In this document: positions 18,718 through 25,801 of the stretch, piece after piece
Layout of the letters: every line of letters begins with the position of its first letter
How positions within the stretch are numbered: the stretch's first letter is position 1
DNA from: an uncultured Candidatus Binatia bacterium
Lineage (GTDB): Bacteria; Desulfobacterota; Binatia; Bin18
Direction of reading: 5' to 3'
Length of the DNA stretch: 64,000 nucleotides
Assembly: GCA_958296235.1 (NCBI GenBank)
Contig: OY282457.1
Coordinates: 310,001 to 374,000 of the forward strand
Translations under genes and position numbers: made by a program
The notes under the pieces: model-generated
Told to the model about the DNA's origin: nothing
What the model saw: the letters and a program-made list of their open reading frames with translations, nothing else
Databases searched by the model: none

Positions 18718-18745
18718 GTGGATAGTGGATAGTGGATAGTGGATA
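18718..18745. repeat. Heptanucleotide tandem array, GTGGATA x4
   Basis: Four exact copies of GTGGATA (equivalent to TGGATAG), then GTGG, fill the secA-argJ gap. It is the third TGGNTAG array of the window and starts five bases after the secA stop, in the presumed leader of argJ. Confidence 0.95.
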
Positions 18746-18769
18746 GTGGTTGAAACTGAAAACTTGAAA

Positions 18770-19978
18770 ATGAAAATCACGGTCAAAAAATATCCAGTTG
18801 CTATCCCTGGCTTTCGGTTTTCCGGGGTGGCCTGTGGGCTTAAACCGAGCGGCAAAAGGGACCTGTCATTGCTGGTATCGGATGTGCCGGCAACGGCTGT
18901 TGCCGCATTCACGACCAACCGGGTGAAGGCAGCGCCGGTCATCATCGGTGAAGAGCGCCTCCGGGCCGGACGTTTGCAAGCTATTGTCGTCAACAGCGGC
19001 AATGCCAACGCTTCGACTGCACAACCCGGCCTCAGGCTGGCCCAGGACACCTGCGCGCTGGTTGGACGCGAACTTGCCATTGACGCGCAACTGGTGCTGC
19101 CGTCGTCTACGGGGGTGATCGGCGTACTGCCCGACTGGCGGAAAATGCGGACCGGCATTCACACCGCGGCCGCGGCGCTGTCGCCACGCGGTTTCTGGAA
19201 CGCGACGGCCGGCATCATGACGACCGACGCCTTTCCCAAAGTCGCGACCCGGCAGGTGACACTGAACGGACGGGCTCTGACCATCGCCGGCATGGCTAAG
19301 GGAGCCGGCATGATTAACCCGAATATGGCGACTATGCTGTGTTATGTATGCACCGATGCAGCCGTGAGCCGGGCCGCGCTCCAGCAGGCGCTTGACCAGA
19401 CCCTGCCCGATTCCTTTAACGCCATCTCCGTGGATGGCGATACCAGCACAAATGACACCCTGGTCCTGCTCGCCAACGGTCAGGCCGGCAACCGCGAGAT
19501 CACGCCGCGCGGCCGCGGGTACGCAGCCTTTCGAGACGCAGTTCGGGAAGTCCTGTGCAGCCTGGCCCGGATGTGCGTTAAAGACGGGGAGGGGGCAACC
19601 AAGGTGGTCGATATCTACGTCAACGGCGCAAAAAATACGGCGGACGCGGAAAAAGTCGCCCGCAGCATCGCCTATTCACCCCTGGTGAAAACGGCCTTTT
19701 TCGGGGGCGATCCGAACTGGGGCCGCATTGCCTGCGCGGTGGGCTATGCCGGCGCGCAACTGGACCAGGACCGGCTGGCCATCAGTGTCGGCGATGTTCC
19801 CATTGGCCGCAACGGTATGAGCACCGGGCCGCGCAACGAGCGCCGGGCCGCCCGGATCATGCAACAGGACGAGTTCTCCATAGACGTCCATTTACATCTG
19901 GGTCGGGGCCGCGCCCACGTCGTCACCTCCGACCTGTCCACCGGCTATGTGCACTTCAACTCGGCGTATACGACGTAG
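18770..19978 (+). CDS. argJ: Bifunctional ornithine acetyltransferase/N-acetylglutamate synthase
   Basis: Arginine biosynthesis: transfers acetyl from N-acetylornithine to glutamate and, in bifunctional forms, makes N-acetylglutamate from acetyl-CoA. The protein self-cleaves before a nucleophilic Thr, here Thr188 in KGAGMINPNMATMLCY. Other landmarks: NSGNANA, SSTGVIG, SVDGDTSTNDT, FGGDPNWGRI and the C-terminal STGYVHFNSAYTT. The ATG at 18770 (MKITVKKYPVAIPGF) gives 402 residues; a GTG at 18746 is in frame but falls at the edge of the heptamer array. It follows secA by 57 bases. Confidence 0.93.
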   Translation: MKITVKKYPVAIPGFRFSGVACGLKPSGKRDLSLLVSDVPATAVAAFTTNRVKAAPVIIGEERLRAGRLQAIVVNSGNANASTAQPGLRLAQDTCALVGRELAIDAQLVLPSSTGVIGVLPDWRKMRTGIHTAAAALSPRGFWNATAGIMTTDAFPKVATRQVTLNGRALTIAGMAKGAGMINPNMATMLCYVCTDAAVSRAALQQALDQTLPDSFNAISVDGDTSTNDTLVLLANGQAGNREITPRGRGYAAFRDAVREVLCSLARMCVKDGEGATKVVDIYVNGAKNTADAEKVARSIAYSPLVKTAFFGGDPNWGRIACAVGYAGAQLDQDRLAISVGDVPIGRNGMSTGPRNERRAARIMQQDEFSIDVHLHLGRGRAHVVTSDLSTGYVHFNSAYTT

Positions 19979-20085
19979 GTAGAGCAATTCACCATTATGT
20001 GTAGCCTGCGTACTACAATGAGATTCCGCCACAATTCTTGCCTTCCGTGTCCGAACCCCATACACAAGAGACAGGAGGGCCGCGA

Positions 20086-20163
20086 ATGGACCGGAACGCG
20101 GCTGGTGGCGTTCCCGTCGATGACCACGACGCGGTAGAGCTCCACACGGACAGGGGAGAGTGA
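20086..20163 (+). CDS. Putative 25-residue leader ORF
   Basis: A short frame (starts MDRNAAGGVPVDDHD, ends HTDRGE) preceded by a perfect AGGAGG seven bases before its ATG. Its TGA is three bases before the ATG of the small membrane protein, whose own ribosome site (GGGGAG) lies inside this frame, an arrangement that suggests translational coupling. It has no recognisable family and could be a chance frame. The preceding gap 19979-20085 shows nothing else. Confidence 0.4.
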   Translation: MDRNAAGGVPVDDHDAVELHTDRGE

Positions 20164-20166
20164 GCA

Positions 20167-20460
20167 ATGGAAGATATGACGACAGCGCAGGCGGTTGCCG
20201 CTATCGTGCAAGCCTTGCACGCCTTAGCAACGCCCAAATGGACCGATATCGTACAAGCCGTGAGTGTGTCTATTGTCGGCTTGCTCCAGTGTGGCCTGAT
20301 ATACTTTGGGCTGCGTCAAATGAGTAAGGCGTCAGATGAGCGTAACCGGCAATTGGACCAACACGGACGGCAACTGGATCAGCACGGAGAAGCTCTTGCT
20401 GCGATTGGAGCGGGAATTCAAGCCTTGCTGAAGGAGAGAGGCAGAGAAGGGCAGGGCTAA
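20167..20460 (+). CDS. Small single-TM protein with charged heptad tail (paralogue of 53613-53867)
   Basis: A 97-residue protein: a short helical N terminus, one transmembrane segment (about 28-50, VSIVGLLQCGLIYFGLRQM) and a polar tail with the seven-residue unit RQLDQHG twice in tandem, then GIQALLKERG. The same plan (LVLYGFRLM followed by E/Q/H-rich tail and ALEILIER) is found in the protein at 53613-53867, so the two appear to be paralogues. The family has no assigned function that I know. A short leader frame precedes it. Confidence 0.7.
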   Translation: MEDMTTAQAVAAIVQALHALATPKWTDIVQAVSVSIVGLLQCGLIYFGLRQMSKASDERNRQLDQHGRQLDQHGEALAAIGAGIQALLKERGREGQG

Positions 20461-20594
20461 AGCGTTTTACGATGCTGTGTAGCTCCCCGTCATTCCGGCG
20501 CAAGCCGACATCCAGGCTCCCCGCCCCCGACTGTCGGATCAGGTCCGGCATGACGAGCGCGTAATGATATGGTGACGGCCTCGCGTGAAACGCT
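20461..20594. repeat. Nested inverted repeats (REP-like element)
   Basis: Inner element 20488-20555 has ends CGTCATTCCGG and CCGGCATGACG (10 of 11 complementary), the form of a widespread bacterial intergenic repeat. Outside it, AGCGTTTTACG at 20461-20471 faces CGTGAAACGCT at 20584-20594 (10 of 11). The structure fills the gap between the small membrane protein and the convergent acyl-CoA dehydrogenase. Confidence 0.7.
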
Positions 20595-20598
20595 CTCG

Positions 20599-21780
20599 TT
20601 AGCGGCCCTTGGGCAGTTGGAGGACGCGCTCGGCGATGATGTTGCGCAGGATTTCGGAGGTGCCGCCCTCAATGGTATTGGCCCGCGCTCGGAGAAAACC
20701 GTACTGCCAATAATGTTCGGCTTGGGCTTCATCATACAGCTGACCGGCTGTCCCCTGCATCTCAACGGCGAGGTCTTGCATGCGTTGGTTGGTTTCGGCC
20801 CAGTGCAGCTTGGCGATTGAGCCTTCCGGCCCTGCCGGGTTGCCGCGCAGCAGCCGTGTCAGGGCGCGATAATTATTCAGCTTCAAGACCTCGCAATCGA
20901 TATATGCCTGGGCCATTTTCTGGCGCAGCCGCCGGTCCGTCCTGCCTGAGACCGGGCCGGAATCACACACCCAGGCTCGCAGGTCTTCGTAGGTCCGTTT
21001 TTGGGCAAAGGTAAAATAGAAGCCCAGCCCCTGCCGCTCAAACATGAGTGAGGTAATAATGACCTTCCAGCCCTGGTTCATCTCTCCCAGAATATTGGCC
21101 TTGGGGACCTGGACATTCTCGAAAAAGACCTCGTTAAACTCGCTCTCGCCGGTCATGGTCCGCAGCGGCTTGATAGCGATGCCCGGACTCTGCATATCAA
21201 CCAGGAGGGCTGACAGGCCATTATGCTTGGGCGCGTCCGGGTCGGTCCGCACCAGGAGCAAGCACCAATTGGCATAGCCGGCCAAACTCGTCCATACTTT
21301 CTGGCCGTTCACTAAAAAATGATCGCCCTGGTCAACTGCGCGCGTCTGGAGTGAGCCCAGGTCCGAGCCCGAGTTCGGCTCGGAATAGCCCTGACTCCAG
21401 ATATCCGCGCCACTCAAGATAGGGGCTAAATGCTTTTTTTTCTGCGCTTCGGTTCCATAGACAATGATCGTCGGACCGACGATCTCCAAACCCAGGACAT
21501 TCAGCAGCCCAGGCGCTTTATGGTTGGCCATTTCTTCATCGAAAATCATGCGTTCGATCAGAGAAGCGCCGCGCCCGCCGTACTCTTCAGGCCAGGAAAT
21601 CCCGGTCCAGCCGCCGGCAAAGACTGTGCGCTGCCAGTCTTTCAGAAAGGCGAGGTCCGCGGCGGAGGCCTGCGGCTGAAGATGACGGAGCCGGCCAGGG
21701 TCTTGTGGAACATTGGCCGCGAGCCAGGTGCGGAGTTCCTGCCGAAAGGCGTCCTGCGCTGGGGTAAAATGAAAATCCAT
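20599..21780 (-). CDS. Acyl-CoA dehydrogenase
   Basis: A 393-residue FAD-dependent acyl-CoA dehydrogenase. The start MDFHFTPAQDAFRQELRTWL was chosen because GGAGG lies seven bases upstream; the frame extends further without a ribosome site. Motifs: YSEPNSGSDLGSLQTRA (FAD and substrate), KVWTSLAGYANWCLLLVRTD, and the C-terminal TIEGGTSEILRNIIAERVL with the expected catalytic Glu. Acyl substrate not determinable. It follows gatB on the same strand after 37 bases, which is probably accidental rather than functional linkage. Confidence 0.92.
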   Translation of the reverse strand: MDFHFTPAQDAFRQELRTWLAANVPQDPGRLRHLQPQASAADLAFLKDWQRTVFAGGWTGISWPEEYGGRGASLIERMIFDEEMANHKAPGLLNVLGLEIVGPTIIVYGTEAQKKKHLAPILSGADIWSQGYSEPNSGSDLGSLQTRAVDQGDHFLVNGQKVWTSLAGYANWCLLLVRTDPDAPKHNGLSALLVDMQSPGIAIKPLRTMTGESEFNEVFFENVQVPKANILGEMNQGWKVIITSLMFERQGLGFYFTFAQKRTYEDLRAWVCDSGPVSGRTDRRLRQKMAQAYIDCEVLKLNNYRALTRLLRGNPAGPEGSIAKLHWAETNQRMQDLAVEMQGTAGQLYDEAQAEHYWQYGFLRARANTIEGGTSEILRNIIAERVLQLPKGR

Positions 21781-21817
21781 GCTGGCCTCCTGTGAACTGG
21801 TCGAATCGCTGGCAACG

Positions 21818-23311
21818 CTATTGGGCGAGCTTTTGCCGTAAGAGCGTATTGACCAGCTGGGGATTGGCCTTGCCCTGGGTGGCGCGCATGACCTGCCCGA
21901 CAAAGAAGCCGAGCAGTTTTTCTTTTCCGCCACGATAAGCCTCAACTTTGTCCGGGTTGGCTGTCAATACCTCGGCAATGGCGGCCTGTAAGATGTCGGT
22001 GTCACTGACCTGACGCAGGCCCTTGGACGCAATGATTTCCTCCGGGGCCTGTCCGGTTCGGCGCATGTCTTCGTAGACGGTTTTGGCGATAGTCGTGCTG
22101 ATGACGCCGTCCTGTATCAACCCGATTAATGCGCCCAGGCGCTCGGGCGGGCAGGGCCAGGTCTCGATTTTCAGCGCCGCGTCCAGTTTTTCTTCCTTAA
22201 CGAAACGCAGTACGCTGTCCATGACCCAGTTGCTGACGACTTTGGGCGCTGCGGGACAGGCGCGCAGGCTGGCCTCGAAATAGTCGGCCACATCCTTGCG
22301 CGCCGTGAGCACCTCGGCATCGTAGGCCGGCAGGTCGTAGTCGCGCCTGAAGCGCGCCCGCCGCGCGGCCGGGAGTTCGGGCAGGTCGGCCCGAACGCGT
22401 TCGACCCAGGCCCGGTCCACGACCAGGGGTAATAAATCCGGGTCCGGGAAATAACGGTAATCGTGGGCGAACTCCTTGCTGCGCATGGGCCGGGTGACTT
22501 CCCGGTCCGCATCCCACAAGCGGGTTTCCTGGACAACGCGCCGGCCGGCTTCGACGACCTCGGTCTGGCGCTGGATTTCATGCTCAATTGCCTTTTCAAC
22601 AGCGCGAAAGGAATTGAGATTCTTGGTCTCTGTCCGGGTGCCGAACTCAGTGCTGCCCCGCGGACGTATGGACACGTTGGCGTCGCAGCGCAGGCTGCCT
22701 TCTTCCATATTGCCGTCACACACCTCGATATACTGGAGCAGGGCGCGCAGGCTGCGCAGATAACTGCCGGCTTCCGCGGCAGACCGGATATCCGGTTCGC
22801 TGACAATCTCCAGTAAGGGCACGCCAGTGCGATTCAGGTCAACCAGGCTCGCGCCGGCCTCGGCATCATGGATGCTCTTGCCGGCGTCTTCCTCCATATG
22901 AATCCGGGTTAAACGCACCTTTTTTGCTTGTTCCGGGGCCTGTCCTGAGCCAAGCCGAAGGGCCTGTCCTGAGCCTGTTCGAAGGGCGGGGACCTCAACA
23001 TAGCCGTGTTCGGCAATGGGCAGCTCATACATGCTGATCTGGTAGCCCTTGGGCAGGTCAGGATAAAAATAGTTTTTCCGTGCCCAGCGGCTCGTGGGCG
23101 TAATCGTACAATGTGTTGCCAGCGCGGCGCGGAGGGCGAAATCAACGACCTTCTTATTGAGCACGGGCAAGACCCCGGGCAGGCCCAGGCAGACCGGGCA
23201 GGTATGCTGGTTGGGGGCCGCGCCAAAGCGGGTGGAACAGCCACAGAAAATTTTTGATTCGGTCAGTAACTGCGCGTGCACTTCCAGGCCAATGACGGCT
23301 TCGTAGCTCAT
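21818..23311 (-). CDS. gatB: Aspartyl/glutamyl-tRNA amidotransferase subunit B (with repeat-derived insertion)
   Basis: A 497-residue GatB, the tRNA-binding kinase-like subunit that converts Glu-tRNA(Gln) and Asp-tRNA(Asn) to the amides. Start [15 protein letters not shown]; zinc-site cysteines 23, 25, 38 and 41 (CGC and CPVC); catalytic-cradle motif [30 protein letters not shown]-terminal YqeY-like domain ending [10 protein letters not shown]. Residues about 110-127 ([18 protein letters not shown]) have no counterpart in typical GatB and are encoded by two tandem copies of a dispersed repeat (22937-22985), inserted in frame in the loop before TRIH. Third gene of gatCAB. Confidence 0.95.
   Translation of the reverse strand: MSYEAVIGLEVHAQLLTESKIFCGCSTRFGAAPNQHTCPVCLGLPGVLPVLNKKVVDFALRAALATHCTITPTSRWARKNYFYPDLPKGYQISMYELPIAEHGYVEVPALRTGSGQALRLGSGQAPEQAKKVRLTRIHMEEDAGKSIHDAEAGASLVDLNRTGVPLLEIVSEPDIRSAAEAGSYLRSLRALLQYIEVCDGNMEEGSLRCDANVSIRPRGSTEFGTRTETKNLNSFRAVEKAIEHEIQRQTEVVEAGRRVVQETRLWDADREVTRPMRSKEFAHDYRYFPDPDLLPLVVDRAWVERVRADLPELPAARRARFRRDYDLPAYDAEVLTARKDVADYFEASLRACPAAPKVVSNWVMDSVLRFVKEEKLDAALKIETWPCPPERLGALIGLIQDGVISTTIAKTVYEDMRRTGQAPEEIIASKGLRQVSDTDILQAAIAEVLTANPDKVEAYRGGKEKLLGFFVGQVMRATQGKANPQLVNTLLRQKLAQ
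22937..22985. repeat. Tandem REP-like repeat inside gatB
   Basis: Two adjacent copies, GGCCTGTCCTGAGCCAAGCC and on (22937-22960) and GGCCTGTCCTGAGCCTGTTC and on (22961-22985), belong to the GGACAGGCC..TTCGAAGGG family that is otherwise intergenic in this window (25265-25290, 31165-31185). Together they add an in-frame segment of about 16-18 residues to GatB. Confidence 0.85.
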
Positions 23312-23337
23312 GCTGATACTCAGTGAATTTTCTGCTG

Positions 23338-24798
23338 TTAGAGCGGCGGCTTACGGGTCCGCCAGTCATGCCCCCGCTCGTAAGCGTAACCGGCCCGAAG
23401 CAAGACCTCCTCCTCAAAGGGAGGCCCTATCAACTGGAGCCCAACAGGCAACCCGTGCTGATCAAAGCCACACGGCACGGACAGCCCTGGCAAGCCGGCC
23501 AAATTGACCGCTATGGTAAAAATATCCGAGAGATACATAGTGAGGGGGTCGGCCAGCTTCTCGCCCAGCCGAAACGCGGTTGTCGGAGCGACCGGAGTCG
23601 CAATCATATCGCAGGCTTCAAAGGCGCGCAGAAAATCCTGCCGAATAAGAGTCCGCACCTTCTGCGCCTTCAAATAATAAGCGTCGTAATATCCGGCAGA
23701 TAAGACATAGGCGCCGAGCGCAATCCGCCGCTTGACCTCGCTGCCAAACCCCTGGGCGCGAGTCGTTTGATACAGCGCTCCCAGGTCTTCGACCTCAGAC
23801 GCCCGGTAGCCATAGCGAACCCCATCGTAGCGGGCCAGATTGGAACTCGCCTCCGCCATCGCAATAATATAATAGGTTGCCACTGCGTACTCAGTATGAG
23901 GGAGGGAGATCGAGACAATCTCTGCTCCCAATCCTTGTAAATGGGCAATCGCCTCTCTGACCGCAGTTTCGACTTCCGGCTGCATCCCTTCAATAAAGTA
24001 TTCTTGCGGTATGCCGATACGCAGGCCGCTGAGACCTTGTTCCAGATGGGCGGCATAGCCTGGCGTGGGGGTGTTGACGGAAGTCGAATCCCGGGGGTCA
24101 TGGCCAGCAATCACATCCAGCAGAAGGGCACAATCCCGGACATCCTTGGTACACGGGCCGACCTGATCCAGCGACGACGCATAAGCCACAACACCAAACC
24201 GGCTCACCCGCCCGTAGGTTGGTTTCAGCCCAACAACGCCGCAGAATGCCGCGGGGAGGCGAATGGAACCTCCCGTATCCGTTCCCAAGGCCGCACAGGC
24301 CTGGTCGGCTGCAACGGCTGCCGCGGACCCGCCGGAGGAGCCGCCCGGCACCCGGTCCGTATCCCACGGATTGCGACAGGGGGTGAAAGCCGAATTCTCA
24401 TTTGACGAGCCCATTGCAAATTCGTCACAGTTGACCTTGCCGATAATCACCGCGCCGGCCTCCTTGAGGCGTTGCGTTACCGTGGCGTCATACGGCGCAA
24501 TAAATTGTTCGAGAATTTTTGAACCCGCGGTTGCGCGCACCCCCTGGGCGAGGATGACATCCTTGAGCGCAACCGGAATGCCACACAGGGGAGGGGGCGT
24601 CGCTCCGTTTGCAAGCGTCCGGTCGGCGGCTTCTGCTTGCGCGAGCGCTTCTTCGGTACACACGGTCAGATATGAATGCAGGCGTTCATCCGTTTCCTGA
24701 ATGCGGGTCAGAACGGCCTGTGTCAGTTCGACGGCGCTGATTTCTCGGGCGCGTAGCTTCTGCTGGGCCTGATGAATGGTCAGGGCGTGGTGCGACAT
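23338..24798 (-). CDS. gatA: Aspartyl/glutamyl-tRNA amidotransferase subunit A
   Basis: A 486-residue amidase-signature enzyme that releases ammonia from glutamine for transfer to misacylated tRNA. The Ser-cisSer-Lys triad is visible: Lys in PVALKDVIL (near 80), the glycine-serine loop [14 protein letters not shown] (near 155) and the nucleophile in [12 protein letters not shown] (near 178). Length and the C-terminal [15 protein letters not shown] match the family. It starts two bases past the gatC stop and ends 26 bases before gatB. Confidence 0.96.
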   Translation of the reverse strand: MSHHALTIHQAQQKLRAREISAVELTQAVLTRIQETDERLHSYLTVCTEEALAQAEAADRTLANGATPPPLCGIPVALKDVILAQGVRATAGSKILEQFIAPYDATVTQRLKEAGAVIIGKVNCDEFAMGSSNENSAFTPCRNPWDTDRVPGGSSGGSAAAVAADQACAALGTDTGGSIRLPAAFCGVVGLKPTYGRVSRFGVVAYASSLDQVGPCTKDVRDCALLLDVIAGHDPRDSTSVNTPTPGYAAHLEQGLSGLRIGIPQEYFIEGMQPEVETAVREAIAHLQGLGAEIVSISLPHTEYAVATYYIIAMAEASSNLARYDGVRYGYRASEVEDLGALYQTTRAQGFGSEVKRRIALGAYVLSAGYYDAYYLKAQKVRTLIRQDFLRAFEACDMIATPVAPTTAFRLGEKLADPLTMYLSDIFTIAVNLAGLPGLSVPCGFDQHGLPVGLQLIGPPFEEEVLLRAGYAYERGHDWRTRKPPL

Positions 24799-24800
24799 AG

Positions 24801-25097
24801 TTACTCAATAATTTTGGGAACGCGAAAAAAACGGGCCTTCCGACTCGGCGCATTCGCCAGCAGGGCGTCCGTTTGGGCGGCGCTCGGCGTATTGGTGACA
24901 ACATCGTCTCGCAGCGGAGCGGACACTGCCACTGCATGAGCGGTCGGCTCAACACTATCGGTCTGCAATTCGCCCAATTTATCGACATAGGTCAATATCG
25001 TATCAAAGTGCTGTGTCAGTTCTGCCAGCTCTTCTTCGGTAAACGAGAGACGAGCCAGCGCCGCAACCTGGCGAACTTCATCCGGTGTAACGCGCAT
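24801..25097 (-). CDS. gatC: Aspartyl/glutamyl-tRNA amidotransferase subunit C
   Basis: A 98-residue GatC that stabilises the GatA-GatB complex. The start [20 protein letters not shown] at 25097 gives the family length and the standard N-terminal helix; the frame is open far upstream but only through intergenic repeats. Typical features are [19 protein letters not shown] and the C-terminal [13 protein letters not shown]. The ribosome site is weak. First gene of gatCAB. Confidence 0.92.
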   Translation of the reverse strand: MRVTPDEVRQVAALARLSFTEEELAELTQHFDTILTYVDKLGELQTDSVEPTAHAVAVSAPLRDDVVTNTPSAAQTDALLANAPSRKARFFRVPKIIE

Positions 25098-25193
25098 ATG
25101 TATTCTTCTTTCTGCGAGGGTCAGTGTGTCACACCAGACCCCGCAATTCAACGGAACAGGCGGTGGTGTCTCAGTTTGAAACTTCCCCCACAC

Positions 25194-25300
25194 CCCCCCG
25201 CTCCCCACGGGAGTGGGCCTCTTATCTTTCCCCTGTCTTTCCCTCTCCCCTGGAGGGAGAGGGTGGCCCTGAGCCTGTCGAAGGGCCGGGTGAGGGGGCC
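25194..25300. repeat. Left arm of a ~100-bp inverted repeat flanking the LRR gene
   Basis: This segment holds, in order, a G/C dyad, GGGCCTCTTATCTT, CCTCTCCCCTGGAGGGAGAG, GGTGGCCCTGAGCCTGTCGA and AGGGCCGGGTGAGGGGGC. The same blocks occur in reverse complement at 31150-31243, just past the LRR stop, with a few mismatches and small gaps. It is built from the same repeat families as 2160-2246 and 22937-22985. Confidence 0.8.
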
Positions 25301-25309
25301 TGCGACCCA

Positions 25310-25640
25310 ATGCCGATGACGCCCTCAGCCCACCCGTCCGGCCCTTCGACTTCGCTGACGCTACGCTCAGGGTGAACGGAAAGGCCCTTCGTGCTGATTT
25401 ACGGGCGCTCCGCTCAGGATAAACGGCGCACCCGTTCGTGCTGAGCGTAGCCCTGGAAGGGCGAAGTCGAAGCACCCTCGGCGCGCCCTGCGCCTTCTAT
25501 TCCCTCCCCCTCTGAGGGGGAGGGTCAGGGTGGGGGGGCGCTGAGCCGGCAGCGGGGGAGGGAGATGTGAAACTGACCCCCCCGCTGACGCGCAAGCCTT
25601 GCCTGAGTTGTCTCACTATGTTGTAGTGCTCCGCATCCCC
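25310..25640. repeat. Cluster of REP-like palindromic repeats between gatC and the LRR gene
   Basis: Several CCCTTCGAC..GCTCAGG-type units in both orientations (25341-25376, 25431-25475) and a CCCTCCCCCTCTGAGGGGGA hairpin (25501-25530) fill this stretch. Together with 25098-25300 it makes a gap of more than 550 bases with no gene on either strand that I can support. Confidence 0.7.
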
Positions 25641-25712
25641 ACAGGAGCAGCAGATGCAGAACATAAGCAACGGAGCGGAAAAGCCATGTCACACCCACGT
25701 CGCCTCACTTTA

Positions 25713-25722
25713 CCCCCCCCCC
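25713..25722 (+). repeat. Homopolymer C10 tract ahead of the LRR gene; candidate phase-variation switch
   Basis: Ten C in a row lie between two well-placed start codons and the LRR reading frame. ATG 25654 has AGGAG six bases upstream; ATG 25686 has GGAG eight bases upstream. With C10 neither is in frame with the LRR protein (they stop at 25735-25737 and 25749-25751). With C11 or C8 the 25686 start, and with C9 or C12 the 25654 start, would read through without a stop into the signal peptide. Slipped-strand switching would explain this; so would a homopolymer length error. Confidence 0.6.
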
Positions 25723-25801
25723 GAAAAGCCTCAATAAAAATCACCAGTTAGAGACGCCCTCGAAGCGCCCCGCGCCAGCCCGGCGGTTCCTGCGCTCAGT
25801 A

